Assembly: GCA_016647705.1 (NCBI GenBank)
Contig: CM028330.1
Span: 33,741,534-33,805,533, forward strand
Length of the DNA: 64,000 bases
Direction: 5' to 3'
From: Eucommia ulmoides
Taxonomy: Eukaryota > Streptophyta > Magnoliopsida > Garryales > Eucommiaceae
A program made the position numbers and the translations under genes. Shown here one piece after another: positions 1 through 9,982 of this stretch; the stretch's first letter is position 1, and each line of letters opens with the position of its first letter. Below the pieces are notes generated by a model. The model was given only the letters and a program-made list of their open reading frames with translations, had not been told where the DNA came from and searched no databases.

Positions 1-73
1 ACCTGTCGTACTTGATCTGGGAAACTGTCTTTTTTTTTCTCGATACTTGCTACTGTCATTTTGCTTTATACGC

Positions 74-141
74 TATATATAACCCCACGATTGGATTTTA
101 CCTTTCCTGTCGTTTCATGATCACTAGTTTGGCTATTTAAA
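74..141 (+). promoter_or_regulatory. TATA-like boxes upstream of element A's antisense ORF
   Basis: Two plus-strand TATA-like sequences occur: TATATATAA at 74-82 and TATTTAAA at 134-141, the latter inside GGCTATTTAAAGCC. A pyrimidine-rich leader of about 90 bases follows before the ATG at 232. The arrangement resembles a plant core promoter plus 5' leader and runs opposite to gag-pol. Element B has the same arrangement at 14063. Confidence 0.45.
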
Positions 142-231
142 GCCAAACCTCTTCAAGGTTTCTTCACAATTTTCCTTCTCAGTTCTTCTTATTTTTCCTC
201 TTTATTTTTCTCCTTTCATCTTAATACGAAT

Positions 232-689
232 ATGGATTTGTCATCATCTGTTTTTGATATTTTTGACGCCATTCAGGCTGAACGGAAAAATGAAGTTAAG
301 CAAGGGTACCGCTTTCGCTAATTCATGATGATGGTGAAGACCTTTGATGAAGGGCATCCTAGGCTTTGGGCCATCGAGGATGCCAGTGTCTTCTACACTT
401 CCCTCGATATCGCCTATTCTTGCGCGATAACCCAACTCCACGAACTTCGTGGTCAATTACGGGAGTGGAGAAACAAATTGAAGAGCTGCGACTCCAAGTG
501 TACCTCCATAAAACCCACAACAATATGCTAAAGGCAGAAAGAGATAAGCTTCTAGATCAGAACGAGGAAAAAAAAGAAAAGATAAGCTCCCTGGTTCTAG
601 CGCTGAGCCAACATGAAGCAAGCAACTCCTACCGCTTGTGTTCGGATTCCAAAGACTTAGGCTTTTTACCTTCTCCGGGGTTGGAGTAG
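232..689 (+). pseudogene. Element A antisense additional ORF, coiled-coil protein, broken
   Basis: The ATG at 232 opens a frame that stops at 319-321, then continues in frame through LWAIEDASVFYTSLDIAYS. A frameshift near 450-470 moves the rest into another frame, where VEKQIEELRLQVYLHKTHNN and KAERDKLLDQNEEKKEKISS form an obvious heptad-rich coiled coil ending with a TAG at 687-689. It lies opposite to pol, downstream of integrase, as additional ORFs do in Tat elements. No catalytic motif is visible and I do not recognise a specific family. It is a decayed element-borne gene rather than a host gene. Confidence 0.6.
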
Positions 690-1439
690 TTTTTTATTTT
701 TTTTGTAAAAAATGCCTCAAGAGTATTTTTTTTAACAGTACGGGCTTATTAGTCACCAAATAAGCCTCCACATGTATAACTTTTTTTCCAGTCTGAACTC
801 CATGGTAAGAAGTGATAAGTTTAAGACTAGAAAAGAACATTATCTTGAGTAGGACTCCTATGGTGGTAAAATGTAGTTACACTTGTTTTGTATCGATCCT
901 GTGGTAAGAAGTGATAAGTTCAAGATTTGTTTTTTGTTTTATGTTTTTTATTTATTTTTTTTATTTATTTATTTATTTATTTTTTTTTTTTTGTATTTTG
1001 GATTGTAATGAGCATCTGTTGAAAAAATTGTGTTGAATGATTTTACAGCATAGTAGTTGTGTTATAATACTTGTATTCAAATATCATTCATAAGGTATGT
1101 GTTCTCAGCCATCATGTTTTAAGAATAATTAACGTTTGGGTAAATAGGAGTAAGTTTCCCAGCCATAACTTCTAATGAGGGTAAGAAGTGATTAGGGAAG
1201 AATAAGTGTGTATTCCTATGTCAGTAAAATGTATTTTTGTTCTTCCATCCTCTACCATCTTCCATAACAAGTTTAGGTATGAAACATGGTATGGACTAAT
1301 AAAAATAATGTGCTTACTGACCTAAACTTTGGTAATTTGTAGCACGTCAGCTCTCAAATAAATTACCCTGAGTGGCTCAGCGTCGTACTCGATGTGTCGA
1401 TGTAAGCAACCCAATTAGTTGAGGAGATGAACTTGGCAG
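690..1439. other. Non-coding interior of element A
   Basis: AT-rich sequence with a T-rich microsatellite (about 930-990) and two short copies of a GGTAAGAAGTGATAAGTT word (805 and 903). It would be the 3' flank of the antisense ORF. No coding potential was seen. Confidence 0.5.
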
Positions 1440-1880
1440 CTTAGTCTAAGGATGGAGACTTGTTGACAAGATTTTCTTGGCAACTCGGTTTACGGGTGAA
1501 CCGAGCTAGGCAGTTCAGCCGGTAGGAGAATTGATATTGGCAGCTCGCTTTATCGGTGAATTAAGCAAGACAATTTAGCCGGTTGAGGAGTTAATAATGA
1601 CAGGTCATTTTATTGGTGAACTGGGGGTAGGCAGTTCAACTGGTTGGGGATTGAATATTGGTAGCTCATTTTATTGGTGAACTGAGCTAGGTAGTTCAAC
1701 CGATTGCAGAGCTGATATTGGCAGCTCATTTTATTGGTGAACTAAACTAGGAAGTTCAGCCGATAGAGGAGTTGATATTAGCTACTCGTTTTATTGGAGA
1801 ACTGGGCTAGGCAGTTCAATGATATGATGAGTTAATCTTAGCAGCTCAGTTAGTGGGTGAGTTGACCTTGACAACCCACT
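1440..1880. repeat. 3'-UTR minisatellite of element A (about 60-bp units)
   Basis: About seven tandem units of roughly 60 bases recur, each with variants of GGCAGCTCATTTTATTGGTG and AACTGAGCTAGGCAGTTCA. The array lies between integrase and the antisense ORF, the region known to be hypervariable in Tat elements and a recognised source of new satellites. Units are diverged by scattered substitutions and small indels, so the array is not recent. Confidence 0.8.
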
Positions 1881-2029
1881 TTCAGACTGTTTTATGTCCT
1901 AAGTGTAGGGGTAGTCTTCATTGAAACTTTTGGTGAATACAAGTAGTTATGACTACTCATTAAAAAGTTTATAATCGAAATAGTAAATAGTTTTTTCTTC
2001 AAACCTTAATATGACAAATAACAAGGGAC

Positions 2030-3150
2030 TCACACAAAGCATTTTCGCAAATACTCAATGTTCTATAGCCGAGAGATTGGAACACCAGCTATATATTTCA
2101 AGCAATACGTCCCACGTCTATTCACCTTGATCACCTTGTATGGCCCTTCCCAGGTGGGAGCTAGCTTTCCTAATCAGGCCTCTGGGCAGTGTGGCATTAC
2201 CCTCCGAAACACTTGTTCTCCCATCGTGAAGTGTCGTGGGCGAATTGCATGGTTGAACATCATTTCCATCTTTGATTTGTAGGCTTCCATCCTCAGTGCT
2301 GCATGGTCATATTTCTCCTCTAACTAGTCTAGCTCTAGGCGTATCTCTCTCTTGTTTTCTATAAGGTTGACTGTGTTATCTCACCTCGAAGGTAAACTGA
2401 TCTCCACTAGGACCACTGCTTCCATCCCATACGTCATAGAGTAAGGCGTTTCTCCAGTAGTTGTGCTCGAAGTGGTACCATAAGCCCACAAGATCGCTGG
2501 AAACTCTTCTACCCATTTGTCTTTGGTATTGTCCAACCGTTTTTTGATTGCTTATTTGATTGACCTATTTGTCACTTCTGTTTACCTATTTTCTTGTGGG
2601 TAAGCTGGGCTTGATGTCTGATATTATATTTTTAATTCGTTGTACATCCAAGTAACCTTTTCCCCAATAACGAGGGTTCCGTTATCCGATATTAGGATTG
2701 CTGGAATACCAAAACGACAGATTACTTACTTCCAGAGGAAGTTCTTGACCACATTCTCGCCCACGGTCACGAATGCATCAGCCTCCACCCATTTGGTAAA
2801 GAAATTGATCACCACTAGTAGGTATTTCTTATCCCCAAGATCCGGTGTGAATGGCCCTAGGACATCTATTTTCCATTGAGCAAAGGGTCATGGACTATGG
2901 ATGGGTATTTGTGTTTGAGAGGGAACTCGGATGCCATTCGAGAACCGTTGGCATTTATCATATTTCTTAATGTACTCATTCATATTGCTACGCATAGTCA
3001 GCCAGTAATACCCGATTGTAAGTACCTTGTGTGCCAAGGTTCTTCTTCCTTGATAGTTCTTACAAACTCCTTCATTAATTTCTTACATCACATAGGTGGC
3101 TTCCTTTGGCCCCCAAGCAGAGCAACAAAGGTTGTGTGAATGATCTTCGA
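2030..3150 (-). pseudogene. Element A: integrase
   Basis: On the minus strand the catalytic core reads WKIDVLGPFTPDLGDKKYLL (about 2820-2880, first catalytic Asp), FFTKWVEADAF, VICRFGIPAILISDNGT (about 2680-2730, second Asp), then after a damaged stretch EVTNRSIKQAIKKRLDNTKD and PYSMTYGMEAVVLVEI. These are typical of Ty3/gypsy integrase. At least one stop (after FLWK) and frame changes around 2560-2640 disable it. Integrase would insert the cDNA into host chromatin. Its end is followed by the 3' minisatellite. Confidence 0.85.
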
Positions 3151-3219
3151 TATAACTTACCATCTATCATAATGTATCTCGATACTTTATATAAGATGTA
3201 TCTGGTAACATTCCCTCGC

Positions 3220-4335
3220 TCAAGTAGTGCACCAGATGGGTTCTCCAGTTTTCATCTTGTCCAACTCTCCAATGCATGCACAAGATTTAGTTTGAGTTGG
3301 TACGGACGACTGCTCCAAATAATCTACCACCTTGGATTGCTGATCTAGGCCAAATGATGACACTAGTACCAACAGCGCATCTTCTTTCTCATTCTCAGTC
3401 CTTGGAATAGCTTCAATTTTGCAAATATCGAAAGCCTTTGTTAGCTCATTCACTTTATCAACGTAGAGGCGTAACCTTCTTTCGTTAACCACGTAAGCCC
3501 CATTTATTTTGCCAACTACGAGTTATAAATCTGATTTGGCCTCCATACAATGGGCCCCCAGCTCCTTCGCTAAAGTCATGCCCCAGATTACAGCATCGTA
3601 TTCTGTCTCGTTGTTGGATGTACTGAATCTGAGCTGTACAACCTTCTTAAGTTGATCACTCTCTGGGGTTTCCAGAATTACTCCAACTCCACATTATCGT
3701 GAGTTTGATGCTCTATCAACCCATAATTTCCAAGGTCTTATTGGACTTAACGAACATTCTCCATCCTCCATGGTTGCCCTTTATAAGAGTGTTAGCTCAA
3801 CAATGAAATCGGCCAGCACTTAGCCTTTAATTGTTGTTCTTGGTTTGTAGGTTACGTAGAATTCTCCCATCTCTACCGCCCACTTCATGAGGCGGCCCAA
3901 AGCCTCTGGCCTATCATTATTGCTCTTAGCGGGTACAAAGTTAACACGTTGATTGCATGCACTTGGAAGTAAGGTCGCAGTTTCTGGGCTACGGTTATCA
4001 GGGCTAAAGCGAGCTTCTTGAGTTCAGTGAAGCAAGTTTTTACTGGTACAACGATTTGCTTACATAGAATATTGGCCTCTGCCCTCATATTCCTTCACCA
4101 ATGCTACACTGACCGCAACGATGGTGACTGCTAAGTACAGGTATAGATCATCTCCAGGATCGACCTTAGCTAAAGTTTTTACAGAGCCCAAGTAATCCTT
4201 GATGGACTGCAAGGCATGCTCGCTCTCTTCATCCCAATGAAAATTATTGCTCCCCCTTAAGATTTTAAAGAAAAGAGCGCATCCATCTATGAATTTGGAG
4301 ATGAATCTATTCAGGGCTGCCAATCTTCCCATTAG
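3220..4335 (-). pseudogene. Element A: RNase H and connection domain
   Basis: The segment continues from the RT thumb with GRLAALNRFISK, then FHWDEESEHALQSIKDYL, LAVTIVAVSVALVKE, LEKLVLAL-type sequence (here KKLALALITVAQKLRPYF) and QVHAINVLTLYPL. This is the RT-RNase H connection and first RNase H strands of plant Ty3/gypsy elements. The RNase H core (about 3490-3800) is frameshifted. The piece at 3220-3492 (NELTKAFDICKIEAIPRTEN) is its C-terminal end, where family members have I-x-R-x-x-N. Confidence 0.75.
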
Positions 4336-4338
4336 TAC

Positions 4339-5215
4339 CTAGACCTCATGTATCTTCGTGGGGTATTTCATCCTTCTGACAACTTGTATCTGCCTAGAGT
4401 CAACCGTGATACCTGCTTTGTTCACCACGAAACCCAAGAATTTTCCTGACGTTACACTGAAAGCATATTTCTCAGGGTTCAACTTCATATTATACTTCCG
4501 TAATATTACAAAAAAAACTTCTTCCAAATGCTCCAAATGATCCCCCTTCTCATAACTTTTGACTGATATATCGTCTATGTAAACCTTCATAGTTATTCTA
4601 ATTATTTCTTAGAACATATGATTCACCAGACGTTGATATGTTTCCCCAGCGTTTCTTAGACCGAAAGGCATCACTCAATAGCAAAACGTACCTCTAGGGG
4701 TGATGAAATTCGTTGCTTCCTCGTCTAGATGATTCATCCGTATCTGATTGTATCCTGAATAAGCATCCATCATCGATAATAACTTGTGCCCAACAACTGC
4801 ATCCACCATTTGGTCTATCTTGGGCATTGGGTAGCATTCCTTAGGTCACGCCTGATTAAGGTTAGTAAAGTTCACACGCATCCTCCATTTTCCATTCTTT
4901 TTCTTGACTAGCACTGGGTTGGCTAGCCGCTTTGGGTAGACCACCTCCCTCGTGTGCCCTATTTTGATTAATCTTCGTACTTTAGACTCTGTTACCTTTT
5001 TCTTCTCCGAACTAAACATTCTTCTCTTCTGTTTCAATGGAGGGTAAGATCTCAAGATATCGAGTTGGTGAACCATCACCTCAGGGTTAATCCCCTTCAT
5101 GTCCTCAAGTGCCCAAGCAAACAAGTCTAGATTCCTTTTTAACAATTGCATGAGTTTTTCCTCCTCAGGTCTGCTCAGCAATGTGCCAATCAACAGATTT
5201 TTGGTTTCTTAACTA
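4339..5215 (-). pseudogene. Element A: reverse transcriptase
   Basis: The fingers and palm are readable: LANPVLVKKKNGKWRMRVNF (about 4880-4940), MPKIDQMVDA, MDAYSGYNQIRM, VMPFGLRNAGETYQR, and the catalytic box YIDD at about 4572-4583, followed by the thumb segment KLNPEKYAFSVTSGKFLGF. These are diagnostic of Ty3/gypsy RT. Damage is limited to a few point changes: a stop after NQA (about 4845, where the family has cysteine) and a stop before VMPFGL. The YxDD motif survives, so this copy is younger or less decayed than element B. Confidence 0.9.
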
Positions 5216-5289
5216 AAAGTCATTTCTTTAACATGTTCAGTGGGTTGGAGAACCTCGGGATGCTCCCTAAAATCATCGATCTCTTGTGC

Positions 5290-5545
5290 TGAGTTGTTTA
5301 CCCGAGTTAGTCCGTTAATTTAGGCTCTAACGATCCCCTGCTTGAGTTGGGCTGTTGATTTGAGCTCTAATAGACCTTTGTTGTAGAACTAGATCGTTGA
5401 TTTGAGACCCACTTTATCGTTGAGCTGGGTTGTTGATCTGATCTCCAACGAGACTTTGCTATAAAGTTGGGCAGTTGATCTGAGATCTACTGAACCTCCG
5501 CTCTTTGGTTGAGCTATTGATCTGAGCTCTGATGGGTTTTTGCTT
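5290..5545 (-). repeat. Minisatellite between protease and RT of element A
   Basis: Roughly four degenerate units of about 60 bases run in tandem. On the plus strand each contains a variant of GTTGATCTGAGCTC; in the pol direction the units encode repeated variants of SQINSPAQ with a few stops. The array sits where the protease-RT linker should be, so it is an in-frame or nearly in-frame expansion of the polyprotein linker. No function is claimed. Confidence 0.65.
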
Positions 5546-5559
5546 GGTAGTCCTCTTCA

Positions 5560-6345
5560 TCTTCTTAGTTATTGCCAAACATTACTTGGATGTAGCCTCG
5601 TCCCCTCGGATAGAGACTACCTTACCATCCTTCATGTACTTAACACATTGATGAAGTGTTGACGCTACAGCTCCCATTGCACCAGGGATGTCCCACGAAA
5701 GCATTGTATGGGGTCGTTGGGTCCATTACGGCGAACTCAATAGCCTTAGTCAATCCACCCCCATGTCTACTGGTTGCAACGGGCAATGTGATCTTTCCTA
5801 TTAGAGAGCTCATGTCTCCATTAAATCCCACCATCAATATCTATGTTGACTCAACGTTGGAACTGGGGACACTCATTTGACTAAGTGTTTCAATAAAAAT
5901 GATGTTAACTGAACTACCTGTATCGACCAAAATCCTTCGTACCTAGAAGCTAGAGATCCAAAGAGTTATGACTAAAGCGTCATCATGGGGACGAGTCACA
6001 TCCGTGCTGTCTTTATTGTCAAATGTTATCACTAGCTCGGTTCCACTCGTCGACATCATCACTCTTCTACTGTCTGCAGGTTCCCGTCTGGCCTCATGGG
6101 CCTTTTTCTTTTGTCCATAGTCTGTTTTTCCAGCGAGGAGGTGAGCTGTATTTATTCTGGAATCGACCCCAATAACGTTGTTGGGGCTGTAGTTCTACAT
6201 GTCGAAGGAAGTAATCGCACGAACTACTCTTAAAGCCTCCCTGCGTGTTCTTTTGTCCATGGAGAGTGGGATCTCTTTTCCCTAGTCCAGATCTGTTGCT
6301 CTTAACTGCGATTGCCTCATCTCGTCGGCGAACTTCCTTTTATTC
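5560..6345 (-). pseudogene. Element A: gag remnant and aspartic protease
   Basis: Downstream of the primer site there is only a short charged stretch that could be the gag tail. It is followed by a clear retropepsin: the active-site triad appears as LVDTGSSVN (codons around 5900-5930), and about 75 residues later comes AFVGHPW, equivalent to the A-x-x-GRP segment of the family. The protease would release gag and pol products. In-frame stops lie between the gag tail and the protease. Loss of nearly all of gag makes the element incapable of forming particles on its own. Confidence 0.75.
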
Positions 6346-6349
6346 AAAT

Positions 6350-6366
6350 TCCCATAGACGGCGCCA
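6350..6366 (-). other. Primer-binding site of element A
   Basis: Read on the minus strand this is TGGCGCCGTCTATGGGA, two bases downstream of the LTR end. TGGCGCCGT-type primer sites are standard in plant Ty3/gypsy elements of the Tat group, where a host tRNA primes minus-strand synthesis. It is the best-preserved landmark of element A and fixes its orientation. Confidence 0.85.
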
Positions 6367-6368
6367 AA

Positions 6369-7012
6369 TGATGTTACCAAAAAATCCCCGGTACGTATTT
6401 TAGCCCCTCACGTGCCGGAAACCTTCAATACCGCAATCCAACCTGTAAAACTAGTTATTTCTATGGGAGGACATCGGTGTGGTGTCGGCCAAAGAACCTC
6501 CGGTGTAAGAATAAAATTAGATTGTTCTTAAGAGATAATAAAAGCTTTAGAGAGTATCGAGTGCAATATTGAGAGTTGCGTTTTGATACCTATCTTTCCA
6601 ATTTATACTTGTGTCGATTCCCCTTTACAACCGTTCTGGCCATGATCTTCTCCACGTTCCATACTTAGCTACCGTGAATGTTGCTTGTGTGCCCATTATG
6701 GGATGATGCGTTAATCATGTCCGCGCATGAGGAGGAGGGTAGGTGAGGCAATGGTTATCGTTGACCTACCGTCTTTGGGTTTGATCCCCAGGCCTCCTAT
6801 TAAAGGGCTTAGTTTTGTACTGGATCAGCCCATACATACAGCTGGGCCCCATCAAGAGACCAGGCATTTCATCTCATGGTTCACTAGAGCTGTCTGTTCA
6901 CGATCAATCATTATATGACAAATTCATTCCTATCGAGTTTGGTTCTATCCACTGACCCGGCCCGATTCCTTAACACCGGTTTCATAATTCACATGTGGGA
7001 AATTTTTCCACA
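6369..7012 (-). repeat. 5' LTR of element A
   Basis: The segment starts TGATGTTACC and ends TTTTTCCACA on the plus strand, so it is TG...CA bounded on either strand. Its left edge lies two bases from a canonical primer-binding site. In LTR orientation it would end in GGTAACATCA, a common ending in this group. The partner LTR is outside the window, so the right edge (7012) is inferred from the terminal CA and the change to AT-rich unique sequence. Confidence 0.7.
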
Positions 7013-8612
7013 TCAATTATAATGATAGATGGGTGTTTATTTTTTTCTCCACATTATCATTCCTCTATTATGCTTACAATATTAATCAACTTACATCAAG
7101 CAGAAGTGACAACTTTCAACGACAAAATCAACTTAATCAAATCATACAAATTGCGATAAGTGAGAATAATACATAAATATCTATAAATTTATTGCTTGAG
7201 GTATGGGTTGAATTATTGATCTCTAGAAATGCGAATTTTGGACTACTCAATTTTAAATCAATAGAATTTTTAAAAAGCTTTACCTTGAATTTGTTTCTTC
7301 AAACTAGCAAGTCGTCTAGATAACAAGACGAATTCTACTTGACCCACCTGACATATGATTGGACGTTGTTTGGTATCCCATGTTCTAAGAAAATCAAGAA
7401 CAAACAAAAAATCTTTTTTACTAAAATCAAAACATATATATGTATATATATCTTTAGTTTTTTTTTTTGTTTTTTTTTTGTTTTTTTTTTAAATGAAACG
7501 GAGAAAAAAAGCAAAAACAATTAAACGCTCAAGATTCTATTGCTAATCAGTCGATTCATTTAACTAATTTATTGTGGTTTTTTAATTTTGAATAATAGAA
7601 ATCTTCATCTATTAAACTCAAAGTATGGTGTTCGATTACGAGAGGTGGATAGATTCAACTTCAATTCTTTCAACATCAATAAGTGGCCCCCACAATATCA
7701 AATTAAATAAGTTTTACATTGATACTATCCCAATAAACAACTTCGCCTAGTCTCTATAATAAACACTCCTCTTGTTTTTCCCTACCCATATCCAGATTAT
7801 TATTTTTTTTTATATCATTTAGTGTAAACTCCAAAAACAATGATTGCCACACCTTCTTACTTTCCATCGTTAACAATGACCAGTCCTATTTATTATTGGA
7901 GTAATTTATCATTTATTTCCTTAATATTAGAAATGATGTCAAACATATTCTTTTTTTTCTTTTTTCCCCTATAATAATATTACTATGAATAAATTGACTT
8001 TTACCTTATATTTTTAACTTGATATTACTTTCCTCATCCACTCTAAAAATCTCTATTTTACCTCTTACTCTTTACCAAATCAGAGCCGACCTGTATATCC
8101 CATTTACGTTGACAAAATATGTTAAAAAATATATGAAGTTAGATTTTTCAACCTAATTTTAATAGAAATAGATGAAATTACTCTCTTGTTTTTATTTTTA
8201 TTTAATTTGTATCCCAGTCATTAATAGAAAGAGAAAACAAAATATTAAAAAAAAAAAAAAAAAAAAAGAACAAAGAGATTGCAGAACTTGGATGCCTTGT
8301 CGCATGCCATTGCTGACCCCCAACCTTCCTCGCCCAATTTTACGGATGCGCTGACCTCCTCAATGGCCGCCCCGACCTTCCTCGCCAAAAAATGCAAAAT
8401 AATTTTATTGGAAATAATATTGTCTTTTCAATTCAAAAAAAAAAATTCATTTTAGTTTTTCACTTAAATTAAAGTAAAAGGTGGTAAAATGTAGGTTTTT
8501 AAATTAGAAGGACAAAGTCATATTAAGTCAAAATACAAGCGGTGAAACTAAATTTGCAATATTATTAACCTATCTTGTAGTGTTTGATGTATCATTTTTT
8601 CTTCATAATTGA
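7013..8612. other. AT-rich intergenic spacer between elements A and B
   Basis: There is no convincing ORF. It contains a TA/T-rich microsatellite at about 7432-7490 and a run of about 21 A at 8249-8269. After that poly-A comes a short GC-richer patch (8280-8390) with CCTTCCTCGCC twice. This may be old host intergenic DNA or unrecognised decayed repeats. Confidence 0.5.
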
Positions 8613-9231
8613 TGATGCGTAGAAGTGGATCACCGGACATGTCAGCTCTAAGATTGGAGAGCAAAGGGTTGATGCGGTTTCTCACTGTCTCTCAGTATGG
8701 ATCTTGCAAAACAATGTATCATGGGTGGGCCTGCCGACATTACACCTCCGGCGTGAGAATCAGTAGAGGGTACTGAGAGGAAGCTAATATAATACAACAG
8801 GCGTAAGAGCTGTTTTGCAAGATAGCGTAAGATTGCCTATAAAGATTGTAAATTTCACACACCTCAGACCTTCAGGGTGCTTACATTTATATAGGAAGGG
8901 GAAGACTCATTTGGTAAGTCTTCTCGGATTCTCTAGATACCAACATGGTAAATGGCGCAGATCTCGGTTCCCTTTCCATATAGATGACTTGGATGGCAAG
9001 AAGAGATTACGGGACCGTTAACCCAATAGTAGCTCTAACCGTCTTTGGAGAGGGAGTGTGATGGTGTCTGTGCCCGATGAGGGATGATCCAAAGTGGGTA
9101 TAAGGATCTAAAATGGATATTGAGACCCAAAGTAGGTATGTGGATGCGCCCGTCCGATCGAGCGATTCTAGAGTTCTCAAGTTAGTTGTGTGTTTGAGGA
9201 CACGTGGCATCCTCGTAGCTTCTTGTCATCA
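8613..9231 (-). repeat. 3' LTR of element B
   Basis: It is collinear with 21091-21721 over its full length, sharing blocks such as CTCACTGTCTCTC, TTTATATAGGAAGGG and GACTCATTTGGTAAG with scattered substitutions and small indels. On the plus strand it runs from TGATGCG to TCATCA. The block TTTATATAGG would lie near the LTR's transcription start region. Confidence 0.85.
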
Positions 9232-9982
9232 AATGCCCCTATTCCTAAGGGTGTAATGATTTCGTGCCTTAGGAATATATGGATGTTCCGCAAGGATTCA
9301 GTGTTTGTTGTCATCTTAGAGGGTCACGTCGTGTCAATGCACTGGTGGCAGCCTATTGTAATAGCTTATCTTCTTTCAAGAGTGCTAGGCATTAATTGTC
9401 GCAAGACTCAATTCGATGGCTGGTTGATTCATCTTCTCATATGACATTTGACGAGGAGTTGTGTTTGATCCTTTAAAGGGAGGAGTTTGTGAACTCTCCT
9501 ATTGCATTCTTTTGAGTATTATCTTTGCGTTTGAACTTTCATCGTGTCCAATTGGCATATTTTGCAATGGCGAGAGATTCTGGATCTTTGTCATGTTCTT
9601 TGGGAAACGGAGGTAACGACGAGACTGGGATATCGACCTGAGTATATGGAGAAAGTGTTAACGTCAGATCATTGTCCACAGTGTACTGCGAAAATGCTGA
9701 TATTGGGCCTTCGTCTAGGGTGCCCCTGCTAAGGGTCAAAACAACTCTTATAGAGTTTCCTGGCGAGGTACGCATGCTCAAATTTTGGTAGCTGGCAGTG
9801 CTAGGGTGGCCAACTTGGTAGTAGCTTGAGGTGAAAGGGTGGAAATAGTAGAAACCCACCACCCTCATACTCTTGAAAGCCGATACTGCTACTGAGGCGG
9901 CACCGGCGAAGGAGCGAGAATGAATAGGGGCCCAACTTGAGATGAGGCACTTGAGGGATGCCTAAGCCCATGATATGCATAG
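9232..9982. other. 3' interior of element B before the solo LTR
   Basis: The stretch lies between the 3' LTR and the nested solo LTR. It contains an imperfect inverted repeat around CCTAAGGG/CCTTAGG (9243-9275). On the plus strand it would be the 5' flank or leader of the antisense ORF, which resumes after the solo LTR. Open frames on both strands here match nothing I recognise. Confidence 0.4.

Larger units (their letters stand above)
1..7012 (-). mobile_element. Element A: Tat/Retand-like Ty3/gypsy retrotransposon, incomplete
   Basis: In minus-strand order the interval holds an LTR, a primer-binding site, a short gag remnant, protease, reverse transcriptase, RNase H and integrase, then a minisatellite and an opposite-strand ORF. 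PR-RT-RH-INT order is that of Ty3/gypsy elements. The extra antisense ORF and 3' minisatellite are known traits of the Tat lineage. The 3' LTR is not in the window, so the element continues left. Stop codons and frameshifts throughout mean it is defective. gag is almost entirely missing: only about 280 bases separate the primer-binding site from the protease. Lineage assignment is inference from architecture; an RT tree would settle it. Confidence 0.85.

Noticed and set aside
2058..3348. Several plus-strand ORFs between 2.0 and 3.4 kb
   Set aside because: They are shadows of the minus-strand integrase and RNase H of element A.
1..7012. Endogenous pararetrovirus
   Set aside because: Presence of LTR, primer-binding site next to it and an integrase after RNase H identifies a Ty3/gypsy retrotransposon.
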